This document shows positions 24,553 to 31,483 of a stretch of 46,491 nucleotides of DNA, piece by piece. Origin of the DNA: UBA5862 sp002408105 (GTDB lineage: Bacteria > Pseudomonadota > Gammaproteobacteria > Pseudomonadales > UBA5862); contig JAXHVB010000078.1 of the NCBI GenBank assembly GCA_034189125.1, positions 1 through 46,491 on the forward strand. Direction: 5' to 3'. The translations under genes were made by a program, and so were the position numbers. Numbering within the stretch: the stretch's first letter is position 1; the number at the start of each line of letters is the position of its first letter. Under the pieces are notes generated by a model that was not told the origin of the DNA, made no database searches, and worked only from the letters and a program-made list of their open reading frames with translations.

Positions 24553-25977
24553 TTAGCTGCGTTTGCGGCGGGCCACCAGGCCAGCCATGGCGCTACCAAA
24601 CAGCCAGACCGCAGCGGGCACGGGCACAGGTGCCACTTCCTGGTGGATGCGCCACAGGGCGTCGTTGCCGCTGCTTGGGTGCTGGATGTTCACCAGGTAG
24701 CCACCCAGGGGGTCGGCGATGAACCCGGTGGGTTCTGAACCGAAAGGCCCAAGGCTCGCAAAGAGTTCAACCAGTTCGGCTACACCATCTGCGTCCGCGT
24801 CGGTGGCCATCCAGATGTCGCCTGGGTTCTCGTCTTCGATGATGAACAGCTGCAGTTCACCATTGGGGCCGTACTCGACAAACAGGTTGTCCGGGTCATC
24901 CAGCCCGTAGGTGTCGTCCGCGCCACCTTCACCCACTGGGTTGTTGCCCAGGCTGTCCGGGGTGGTGTGGCTGTTGACGGCTTCGAACACGGAGACGATG
25001 CTGCCGTCAGACGCGAGTTCCATGCCGTACACGATGTTCTCACTGGTGGTCGCCCAGAAGAGCACTTCGTTGCCATTGGCGAGGGTGCCCACCTCCAGGT
25101 CTTCCGGGCGGCCATAGGGGGTGCCGCCGACTTCGTCCGCCGCGGCGCGCCCACCACGGGTGGTGAAGTCGAATGGGTCTGCGCCGGTGATGGCGTTGCC
25201 GACCTCATCGGTGATGGCGACCCAGCTGGCGACGCCGGTGCGGGTGTCCGCGCTGTTGTAGTTCGCAGCGGCGTCTCCGGCGAAGGCATCCACCGACATC
25301 ACGAATGTCTGGCCGCTACTCAGGTCTCCGGCAGTGCGCGGGACGTACTTGTAGATGGAGCCGGTGTTGCTTTCATCCACGAAATATAGGTTGCCGGCAT
25401 TGTCGAACTTCAACCCTTCATGGGAGACAGATGGCACGCGGCTGAGCCAGTCGACCTGTGAAGAGCTGACATCGACGGCAGACTCTGGGTTGTGCACCTC
25501 AAAGATCCGGCCATTCCCGGCCCACTCTTCGGCGACGATCAAAGAACCGGTGGGGGTCAGCACCGCGGGGTCAAAGGCGCCGAAATCGTCGTTGAGGTGG
25601 TTCCACTTGGTGGGGTCGCTCTCAAAGATTCCGGTGTTGTTGCCGCCCATTAGGGTGGTGGAAACTCCGGTGACGCGATCGTAGCGTGCGACACCTGCCC
25701 CTGTCTGTACTTCGAATGGGATGTAGATGTACCGACCGGAGGGGTCGACATCGACCATGTCCCAGTTGCCGAAGGTGCTTTGGAAGCCTGCCTGACCGCT
25801 CAGGGTGTTGCGGTCAGTGATCAGGGTCTGGGTCCAGCCGTCCGGTAGAACGAAGGGGTTGGTGGATTCGTTGGTGTTGGAAGCGGTGCCTGGGGCGCTG
25901 AGGGCATCGAATGGCTCGATTGCATGGGCGCCAGTGCTGGCTGCCACGACCAAGGTCGCCAAGAGGGTTCTTTTCAC
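24553..25977 (-). CDS. PhoX-like (DUF839) secreted protein with PEP-CTERM tail
   Basis: This 474-residue protein resembles the DUF839/PhoX beta-propeller family, whose characterised members are calcium- and iron-dependent phosphatases. Matches include RPED at 290-293, then DDPDNLFVEYGPNGELQLFI and EPTGFIADPLGGYLVNIQHP near the C-terminus. I cannot confirm all metal ligands, so phosphatase activity is uncertain. The signal peptide is Sec-type (VKRTLLATLVVAASTGAHA), unlike the Tat signal of classical PhoX. Residues 451-474 form a sorting signal: VPVPAAVWLFGSAMAGLVA plus RRKRS. GTG 25977 with AGGAG at 25985-25989 is preferred over a start 25 codons upstream. It is the first gene of the cassette with the cytochrome and cohesin-like genes. 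Confidence 0.8.
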   Translation of the reverse strand: MKRTLLATLVVAASTGAHAIEPFDALSAPGTASNTNESTNPFVLPDGWTQTLITDRNTLSGQAGFQSTFGNWDMVDVDPSGRYIYIPFEVQTGAGVARYDRVTGVSTTLMGGNNTGIFESDPTKWNHLNDDFGAFDPAVLTPTGSLIVAEEWAGNGRIFEVHNPESAVDVSSSQVDWLSRVPSVSHEGLKFDNAGNLYFVDESNTGSIYKYVPRTAGDLSSGQTFVMSVDAFAGDAAANYNSADTRTGVASWVAITDEVGNAITGADPFDFTTRGGRAAADEVGGTPYGRPEDLEVGTLANGNEVLFWATTSENIVYGMELASDGSIVSVFEAVNSHTTPDSLGNNPVGEGGADDTYGLDDPDNLFVEYGPNGELQLFIIEDENPGDIWMATDADADGVAELVELFASLGPFGSEPTGFIADPLGGYLVNIQHPSSGNDALWRIHQEVAPVPVPAAVWLFGSAMAGLVARRKRS

Positions 25978-26282
25978 GGTTGCTCTCCTGTTGGGGTGTG
26001 CAGTGGTGGCAAGGGGATTGCCGAAGCGCACCTTAGGAGTGTCAGGTTGCAACCGTGTGACGGGCGCGGGAAATTTGGCGGTTCAGGGCCTGGAACCTGG
26101 CGTATCGTTGGCGCTGCAGGCCCTGCGTCCTGGGTAATTTTCCTCGTAATTGACCTGGATCAACTCTAGGCGTTGCGCCAATCTCGTTGTTGACCGGGCG
26201 CTGTTAGCCTCATGCCATGCGGGCGAGTAACCTGCTGCGCAACACCATAAGAAAACGAGCCGAAAACTGTAGGAGCCGATCC
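25978..26282. other. Divergent control region, cassette/globin
   Basis: These 305 bp separate the PhoX-like gene (leftward) from the globin (rightward). An FNR/Anr-type box lies at 26150-26163. An ATG at 26217 is in the globin frame but is poorly placed relative to the SD. No clear -10 hexamer could be fixed on either strand. Confidence 0.5.
26150..26163. promoter_or_regulatory. FNR/Anr-type binding site
   Basis: TTGACCTGGATCAA matches the FNR/Anr consensus TTGAT-N4-ATCAA at 9 of 10 fixed positions. The centre lies about 126 bp from the globin GTG and 180 bp from the PhoX-like start. A class II site (centre at -41.5) would put a globin transcript start near 26198. Oxygen-responsive control of the globin, possibly also of the cassette, is inferred. 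Confidence 0.68.
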
Positions 26283-26693
26283 GTGACGACATCCAGTCCT
26301 TTGTATGAGTCCCTTGAGCGTGCCGCCGAACAGGGCGGTGATCTATACCCGCAGGTGTATGCACGTTTTTTCGCAGCGTGTCCCTCCGCTGAACCTCTCA
26401 TGTGGCACATGGATCCGCTCATGCGTGCGCGCATGATGGATGAGGTCATCAACCTGTTGCTACTGGAAGACACCGAGGGCGAAATCACCCTCGTCGAGTT
26501 CGAGGCCCATTCACACCAAGGCAGTGGCGTTTCCGCTGAAATGTTCAAGGTGCTTTTTGAGGCGATTCGCGACACCCTCAGGGTGTGCCTTGGGGCTGAC
26601 TGGACCGGGGGGTACGAGGCGGCTTGGCAGGCGCGCATCGAACAGCTGGCCTGTGCCTTCAATGGCCAGTATCCGGAGCCCAAGGTCGCTTAG
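26283..26693 (+). CDS. Single-domain globin
   Basis: This 136-residue protein fits the globin fold: PQVYARFFAACPSAEPLMWHMD matches the B-helix to CD region, and FEAHSHQGSGVSAEMFKVLFEAIRDTL matches the F and G helices as in flavohaemoglobins (residues about 73-99). By that alignment His78 is the proximal F8 haem ligand (His76 is adjacent). There is no reductase domain, so a partner would supply electrons. Likely roles are NO detoxification or oxygen binding. GTG 26283 with AGGAG at 26271-26275 is preferred over an ATG at 26217. The FNR-type box upstream supports a low-oxygen or NO link. The family call is by pattern. Confidence 0.75.
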   Translation: MTTSSPLYESLERAAEQGGDLYPQVYARFFAACPSAEPLMWHMDPLMRARMMDEVINLLLLEDTEGEITLVEFEAHSHQGSGVSAEMFKVLFEAIRDTLRVCLGADWTGGYEAAWQARIEQLACAFNGQYPEPKVA

Positions 26694-26763
26694 TCGGCCG
26701 TTTCCGAAGCCCGCGCGCACTGGGTTGTCGGCTTCCGAGGCTGGTCGCAGGTGCGCTTGCTCT

Positions 26764-27705
26764 TCACCGCAGCGGCACCGCCCCGCGGCACGCCAAAAAT
26801 TCCGGGCGAAAGCGGGTCGCAGCAAAGGGCCGTTCAGCGGGCGGGTTGGTAACGCTGTTGTATACGAAAAACAGGTTGGTGCGAGGCCAGGGAGAGAGGT
26901 TGTCGGGGGATCCGTGCATCAGGTTGCATTCGTGCAGCACCAGGGAGCCAACGGTCCCCTCGACTGAATCAAGTCCGAAGCGCTCGGCGAGTTGGCGCAT
27001 CACGAGACCACTCGGTGTGCCGGCTTGTTGATGGCGCAGGGACTGGCGGTAGTTTTCATCCGGAGTCGATCCGGCACATCCAACAAAGACACGGTGGGAC
27101 CCTGGCATTGCGAACAGTGGGCCGTTGAAGCGGTTGTTTTCGGACAGCATGATCCAGGCGCTGACAGCGCGTGGTAGAGGCATGCCGTCCTCGGCATGCC
27201 AGGTCTCGAAATCCGAATGCCAAGGGAACGAGCGTCCGGAAAATGCCCCTTTGATATTGACTCGAGCATGGTGCAGGTAGACTGGGCTCGCGAGTACCTG
27301 CTCCACCTTGTCCAAAATACGCGCGTCGCGGACGATGCGCTCAAAGAGTGGGCTGAACCGCTGTGGGCTGAACAGCGAGCGCGGCTCCTGCGAGTCCGGC
27401 TCGATCACCAATTCGTCTCGACCTTGAAGCCTGGGGCTCGAGCAGAGGTCGGCGGTTGTCGCGCGCAAGACATCGACCTCCTCGGTGGTGAACACATCGG
27501 GCACCACCAAATAGCCGTCCCGAGCGTATTGCTGCAGTTGCGGCGCGGTTAGGCTGTTGGGGCCCTGGGGCGCCACTCCGTAAAGGACTGGGTCGGTGCG
27601 CTCGATCACCCGCTCTTGGCCCGTTCGGGTGTGATAGGGGTCAGCGTGTTGGGGGGACGGAGGGCATTTTGACGCCTGTTGGGGGCGGACCTGAGATGTT
27701 GGCAT
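26764..27705 (-). CDS. ectD: Ectoine hydroxylase EctD (Fe(II)/2-oxoglutarate dioxygenase)
   Basis: This 313-residue enzyme converts ectoine to 5-hydroxyectoine, a compatible solute for salt and heat stress. The EctD signature WHSDFETWHAEDGMP is present. The iron ligands are His163, Asp165 and His264 and the 2-oxoglutarate Arg is Arg275; these spacings equal those recalled for Virgibacillus EctD (146, 148, 248, 259). LFFVYNSVTN and RPEF near the end are also EctD-like, separating it from generic phytanoyl-CoA dioxygenases. The SD is excellent (AAGGAGGA at 27711-27718, 5 nt). It is convergent with the globin. No ectA, ectB or ectC gene is in this window. Confidence 0.92.
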   Translation of the reverse strand: MPTSQVRPQQASKCPPSPQHADPYHTRTGQERVIERTDPVLYGVAPQGPNSLTAPQLQQYARDGYLVVPDVFTTEEVDVLRATTADLCSSPRLQGRDELVIEPDSQEPRSLFSPQRFSPLFERIVRDARILDKVEQVLASPVYLHHARVNIKGAFSGRSFPWHSDFETWHAEDGMPLPRAVSAWIMLSENNRFNGPLFAMPGSHRVFVGCAGSTPDENYRQSLRHQQAGTPSGLVMRQLAERFGLDSVEGTVGSLVLHECNLMHGSPDNLSPWPRTNLFFVYNSVTNPPAERPFAATRFRPEFLACRGAVPLR

Positions 27706-27918
27706 GGGCTTCCTCCTTACATTCGGCGCTGACTTGCCTACACCACCGTTCGCGGGCTCACTGAGGAGGCGGTAGGCGACGGTCAGGCGGTCTGCGACGG
27801 AGCCAGTCGTGAGCTGGCGAAACGCGAAGGGTGGATTGTGCCTCCCGTTGAGCCCAGTCGGTCCGACAAACAGCCGACGATGGAGTTCCAGGTACCTTCT
27901 GCTTGTGCCCCCAAAGGG

Positions 27919-28623
27919 TCAGTAGTCAGCACCGGATCCTGGTGACGCGGCCGGACCTCCATTGGCACGGAGCCAGCGGGATCTCGCCTTGAGTCGGTGC
28001 TTCCAGTCGAGCGCCAAGTCGGGGCAAGCAGCCACACGGTCGAGGCTGTCGGGTGGCGGGGAGGGCGCGTTCACGAGTGCCCAGAACGCGGCGATGGTGG
28101 GGTTGCCCTGGACCCGCTCGACCAGCTGGGCGTTGTCGCCGATGGCCACAGTTCCGGGTTCAAGCACCCGGTAATACCATCCGGTCGCGCCGGTCGACTG
28201 CACGCGACGGGCAAGCCCTGGGGTCTCCAGGTGTTCGGCGAGTTTCCAGCAGGGTGTGCGGGGCTGGGAAACCTGCAGCAGTGCCGTACCGAGGCGCACC
28301 CGGTCGCCGATGCAGATGAGGTGCTCGTCCCATTGTTCGGTGGTCAGGTTTTCGCCGACAACGCCGGAGCGCAACCGGTCGCTGTGTGCAGACAGCCATG
28401 CCCGCAGCGTCCGATAGCCGGAGTGGGAAAACTGATGAACGGCTTTTTCAAGGCCGCCGTGGTTGCGTCGGTCGGCCTGTCGGTCCCCCAGCACCCCTTC
28501 CGGGCGGATCTCGATCTGGGGCTGGGGCTGTTTGTTGATGCCTGAGAGCTGCCCGCTGGGCAGCAAGGGTTCGAGCTTTCCGACAAAGAGTCCGCTGACG
28601 CGGTCTTGCGGAAGGGGCTGCAC
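27919..28623 (-). CDS. MOSC domain protein, YiiM-like
   Basis: This 234-residue protein belongs to the MOSC superfamily, which handles molybdenum cofactor sulfur chemistry; YiiM-type members reduce N-hydroxylated substrates. Typical features are the HGG motif with a KAVHQF-like follow-up (DRRNHGGLEKAVHQF), GVVGENLTT, and VSQPRTPCWKLAEHL, whose Cys is the presumed cofactor-binding residue. The start is GTG at 28623 and lies 12 bp after the DUF3135 gene stop, so both form an operon. The C-terminal 35 residues are basic and low in conservation. Confidence 0.88.
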   Translation of the reverse strand: MQPLPQDRVSGLFVGKLEPLLPSGQLSGINKQPQPQIEIRPEGVLGDRQADRRNHGGLEKAVHQFSHSGYRTLRAWLSAHSDRLRSGVVGENLTTEQWDEHLICIGDRVRLGTALLQVSQPRTPCWKLAEHLETPGLARRVQSTGATGWYYRVLEPGTVAIGDNAQLVERVQGNPTIAAFWALVNAPSPPPDSLDRVAACPDLALDWKHRLKARSRWLRANGGPAASPGSGADY

Positions 28624-28635
28624 GCCGTCTGCGGT

Positions 28636-28983
28636 TTAGCCGTTCTGCGCCTGCGGCCTTGGTTCAGGAAAGGCCAGCAGCGTTGCTGGGCGAGCCGCCG
28701 GTGCGCTAGGGGCGACGTCCCCGTTCAGCGCAGCCTGCAGACGCAAGAGCGAAGCTTGCATCAACTCGGAGACCTTGATGCAACTGGCCATTGGAGTCTT
28801 GGCCCTTCGACGTTCCATATCCACTTGAAATTGCAGTCCCCGCAGGCGCGGCTGCGACTCGGGGTCGGCGTTTTCGATCACTTCCTCGACCAGGCGGGTG
28901 CGCAGGGCCTCAAGGGCTTGGGGATCCTGTTCCGCCAACCGCTTTAATTCGTCGAACGCTGGCAGTTTCGAAGGCGTGGTCAT
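28636..28983 (-). CDS. DUF3135 family protein
   Basis: This 115-residue cytoplasmic protein has the conserved core FDELKRLAEQDPQALEALR, then LVEEVIENADPESQPRLRGL and FQVDMERRRAKTP, as in DUF3135 proteins of Gammaproteobacteria. The function is unknown. The C-terminus is Ala/Pro-rich and probably disordered. ATG 28983 has AAGGAG at 28991-28996 (7 nt), favouring it over an upstream start at 29031. It is first in an operon with the MOSC gene, behind the promoter candidate at 29044-29072. Confidence 0.82.
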   Translation of the reverse strand: MTTPSKLPAFDELKRLAEQDPQALEALRTRLVEEVIENADPESQPRLRGLQFQVDMERRRAKTPMASCIKVSELMQASLLRLQAALNGDVAPSAPAARPATLLAFPEPRPQAQNG

Positions 28984-29043
28984 GGTCTCGCTCCTTGTCG
29001 TGGGTGGCACCGGCTCACCCAAAGCTTGCAATTCGTGAAAATT

Positions 29044-29072
29044 AGTCTACGTGTCCCGTGTAAATTGAGCAA
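29044..29072 (-). promoter_or_regulatory. Candidate sigma-70 promoter for DUF3135-MOSC
   Basis: Read on the minus strand, TTGCTC (29067-29072) and TAGACT (29044-29049) are exactly 17 bp apart, each matching 4 of 6 consensus positions. The transcript would start near 29037, about 54 bp before the ATG at 28983. Confidence 0.5.
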
Positions 29073-29074
29073 TA

Positions 29075-29084
29075 ATTGATCAAT
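29075..29084. promoter_or_regulatory. Perfect palindrome ATTGATCAAT
   Basis: A perfect 10-bp palindrome lies 2 bp upstream of the -35 candidate for the DUF3135-MOSC operon. The position suits an activator or repressor site. It lacks the 4-nt spacer of an FNR box. Confidence 0.35.
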
Positions 29085-29281
29085 CGTGGCTCGGCCGTAC
29101 GGGCATCCGCCAGAGGGCCCATAAAATCGTTGCGAATCATACAGCTAGGTCGATTGCATCCACGAACCATGGGTTATAAACAGATTATTTTTTAGATGAT
29201 CTTGGTTTTTTCGGTCCGCAGTTGACGACCAATCGACGCAAAACCGCTTTCTGGGCGACGGGTATTTGGCGCGGATTTGCC

Positions 29282-29311
29282 TTGGGTTTGAGGTCCTTCG
29301 GCTCTTACAAT
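29282..29311 (+). promoter_or_regulatory. Candidate promoter for the gamma-carbonic anhydrase operon
   Basis: TTGGGT (29282-29287) and TACAAT (29306-29311), spaced 18 bp, lie 64 bp before the ATG at 29375. Confidence 0.42.
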
Positions 29312-29374
29312 GCGGTAGCCGCGCTGAGGGCGGTCCACGCCCAGCGACCGACCGACAACCACTGGAGACAAGTG

Positions 29375-29905
29375 ATGATTTATCGTTTGGGAGAGCGCCA
29401 AATCGATGTGCGGGGGACCGATTTTTTCGTTGCGCAGAGCGCCACGGTGATCGGGTCGGTGGCGTTCGAGAACAACGCCAGCATTTGGTTCAATGCCGTT
29501 GCTCGCGGGGACAATGACTGGATCGTGATTGGCGAGGATTCCAATGTGCAAGACGGATCCGTGTTGCACACCGACCATGGCGTTCCGCTCACCATCGGGC
29601 GCGGCGTGACCGTGGGGCATAAGGTCATGCTGCATGGGTGCACCATTGGAGACTTCAGTTTGATCGGAATCAACGCCGTGATCCTGAACGGCGCCCGGAT
29701 TGGCAAGTACTGTTTGATCGGAGCCAACACCCTAATCCCCGAGGGTAAAGAGATTCCCGATGGATCTCTGGTGATGGGGTCACCAGGAAAAGTCGTGCGT
29801 GAAATCTCTGACCTGCAACGTCAGATTCTTGAGGGCAGTGCCCAGCACTATGTTGACAACTTCAAGCGCTACCGCAGCGAGCTCGCGCTCGATCCACGGT
29901 TCTGA
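29375..29905 (+). CDS. Gamma-class carbonic anhydrase family protein (YrdA-like)
   Basis: This 176-residue left-handed beta-helix (hexapeptide) protein belongs to the gamma-carbonic anhydrase family, trimers that bind metal between subunits. The ligand histidines are in DGSVLHTDHG and TVGHKVMLHG. The hexad-repeat stretch runs from about residue 25 to 140 (for example IGDFSLIGINAVILNGARIG). E. coli YrdA-like proteins often lack detectable hydration activity, so enzymatic function is uncertain. ATG 29375 has GGAGA at 29364-29368; the open frame upstream is not family-like. It leads an operon with DUF1289 and purT. Confidence 0.92.
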   Translation: MIYRLGERQIDVRGTDFFVAQSATVIGSVAFENNASIWFNAVARGDNDWIVIGEDSNVQDGSVLHTDHGVPLTIGRGVTVGHKVMLHGCTIGDFSLIGINAVILNGARIGKYCLIGANTLIPEGKEIPDGSLVMGSPGKVVREISDLQRQILEGSAQHYVDNFKRYRSELALDPRF

Positions 29906-29907
29906 CC

Positions 29908-30129
29908 ATGACGGACCCAAAGACCCACAAGCCGCCCGCATCGCCCTGTGTTTCGGTGTGCGCCCTCGACGACAACGATCTGTGCATCGGTTGCCACCGC
30001 ACCGGGACGGAAATCGCGCGTTGGACGATGATGGGCGTCGATGAGAAGCGAGCGGTGCTGGCAGCCTGCGAGTCTCGCGCTCGGGCGTCCGGTGCCCACC
30101 TGTATGAACTGACCGGGGGAGGGGAATGA
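29908..30129 (+). CDS. DUF1289 small cysteine-motif protein
   Basis: This 73-residue protein carries the family motif SPCVSVCALDDNDLCIGCHR with four Cys that could bind zinc or an Fe-S cluster, followed by the conserved EIARWTMMGVDEKRAVL. The function is unknown. It starts 2 bp after the carbonic-anhydrase stop and its last codon overlaps the purT start (ATGA), so it is the middle gene of a coupled operon. Confidence 0.88.
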   Translation: MTDPKTHKPPASPCVSVCALDDNDLCIGCHRTGTEIARWTMMGVDEKRAVLAACESRARASGAHLYELTGGGE

Positions 30130-31313
30130 GCGCCATTGGCACCCCTGGGAGCGCAGGCGCGACCCGCGCGCTGCTCCTCGGATCTGGAGAGCTGGGCAAA
30201 GAGGTTGCGATTGAACTGCAGCGGTTGGGTGTGGAGGTCATCGCCGTGGACCGCTACCCCTCGGCGCCCGCGATGCAGGTTGCCCACCGACACCACGTGC
30301 TTTCGATGCTCGATGGGACAGCGCTGCGCCGCGTTGTTGAGATCGAACAGCCGCATTTCATCATTCCCGAGATTGAAGCGATTGCCACCGATGTGCTCGT
30401 TGAACTCGAAGCAGAAGGGCACTGTGTGGTGCCAACGGCACGGGCTGCGCACCTGACCATGAACCGGGCAGGCATTCGCCGCTTGGCAGCAGAGGAGCTG
30501 GGACTGCCCACTTCGCCTTATGCGTTCGCCAGCGACCGACCGGCGTTCGAGCAGGCTGTGGCCCAGATTGGTTATCCCTGCTTCGTCAAGCCGGTGATGA
30601 GCTCGTCCGGGAAGGGCCAGTCCCTTGTGCGCGGGCCGCAAGGCCTGGAAAGCGCCTGGGTGCAAGCGCAAGAGGGGGGGCGTGCGGGGGCAGGTGAGGT
30701 GATTGTCGAGGGGCTGGTGGAGTTCGACTATGAAATCACCCTGTTGACCGTGCGACACCGCTCGGGCACCGCCTTCTGTCCGCCGATCGGCCACCGTCAG
30801 GAGGACGGCGACTACCGGGAGTCCTGGCAGCCCCACCCAATGGGCGCCCTTGCCTTGGAGCGTGCGCAGCAGATTGCTGAACGGGTGACCACCGCATTGG
30901 GGGGCTGGGGACTCTTCGGGGTTGAGTTGTTCGTGTGTGGCGACGAGGTGATTTTCAGCGAAGTGTCGCCGCGTCCCCACGACACCGGAATGGTCACGCT
31001 GGCATCGCAGTGGCAGTCCGAATTCGCGCTGCATGTGCGGGCGTTGCTGGGTCTGCCGATCGGACCCGTTCACCTGCAAAGTCCGGCGGCGTCCGCGGTG
31101 ATTCTCGCGGAAGGGGAACTTGAGGCGCCACGGGCCCACGGAATCGACGAAGCGTTGTCTTTGCCGCAAGCGGACCTGAGGTTATTCGGCAAACCGCAGG
31201 TCAGCGGCAGGCGCCGCATGGGGGTGGCGCTTGCTCGCGCGGAGACCGTGGATCAGGCCCGAGCGGTCGCGGTCGCCGCTGCCGAATGCATCCGCTTTGA
31301 TGCAGGGGACTGA
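30126..31313 (+). CDS. purT: Formate-dependent GAR transformylase 2
   Basis: This 395-residue ATP-grasp enzyme makes formyl-GAR from GAR, formate and ATP, the folate-independent route for the third purine step. The N-terminal LLLGSGELGKEVAIELQRLG, the ATP-grasp core with FVKPVMSSSGKGQS and EFDYEITLLTV, and the metal-binding EVSPRPHDTG are all present, and length equals the E. coli enzyme (392) closely. Its start overlaps the DUF1289 stop. A short hairpin (31331-31345) follows. Confidence 0.96.
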   Translation: MSAIGTPGSAGATRALLLGSGELGKEVAIELQRLGVEVIAVDRYPSAPAMQVAHRHHVLSMLDGTALRRVVEIEQPHFIIPEIEAIATDVLVELEAEGHCVVPTARAAHLTMNRAGIRRLAAEELGLPTSPYAFASDRPAFEQAVAQIGYPCFVKPVMSSSGKGQSLVRGPQGLESAWVQAQEGGRAGAGEVIVEGLVEFDYEITLLTVRHRSGTAFCPPIGHRQEDGDYRESWQPHPMGALALERAQQIAERVTTALGGWGLFGVELFVCGDEVIFSEVSPRPHDTGMVTLASQWQSEFALHVRALLGLPIGPVHLQSPAASAVILAEGELEAPRAHGIDEALSLPQADLRLFGKPQVSGRRRMGVALARAETVDQARAVAVAAAECIRFDAGD

Positions 31314-31330
31314 CCCGCAGCCTGGTATGG

Positions 31331-31345
31331 CCGCTTGACAAGCGG
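31331..31345. terminator. Short hairpin after purT
   Basis: CCGCTT and AAGCGG form a perfect 6-bp stem with a GAC loop, 18 bp after the purT stop. It has no U-tract, so it is at best a weak terminator. Confidence 0.3.
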
Positions 31346-31483
31346 CGCACTGAATCGGCACCCTCGCCGGATCGGGAATTACAATAACAACCCGGTCGGG
31401 CGGTCCACAACTATCGCCCTCTCGTGGCGCCCAGCCTGAGAAGGCCCCTCAAAGCCCCCGGCCCTCCTCTTGGAGTCGCGGCG

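Larger units (their letters stand above)
28984..29374. other. AT-richer divergent intergenic region
   Basis: These 391 bp between the DUF3135 gene and the gamma-carbonic anhydrase are clearly AT-richer than their surroundings (29020-29215). They hold one promoter candidate each way and a palindrome (entries below). T-runs occur at 29189-29194 and 29205-29210, but no strong stem precedes them, so I do not call a terminator or small RNA. Confidence 0.5.

Noticed and set aside
26217..26282. ATG at 26217 as the globin start
   Set aside because: It adds a basic non-globin N-terminus, and AGGAG at 26271-26275 is well spaced for GTG 26283.
29160..29215. Small RNA or terminator at the T-runs
   Set aside because: No GC-rich stem precedes the T-runs (only a 4-bp AACC/GGTT stem), so the signal is too weak.
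31335..31385. TTGACA and TACAAT upstream of the first CoA-transferase as a promoter
   Set aside because: They are 39 bp apart, too far for sigma-70, and TTGACA lies in the small hairpin after purT.
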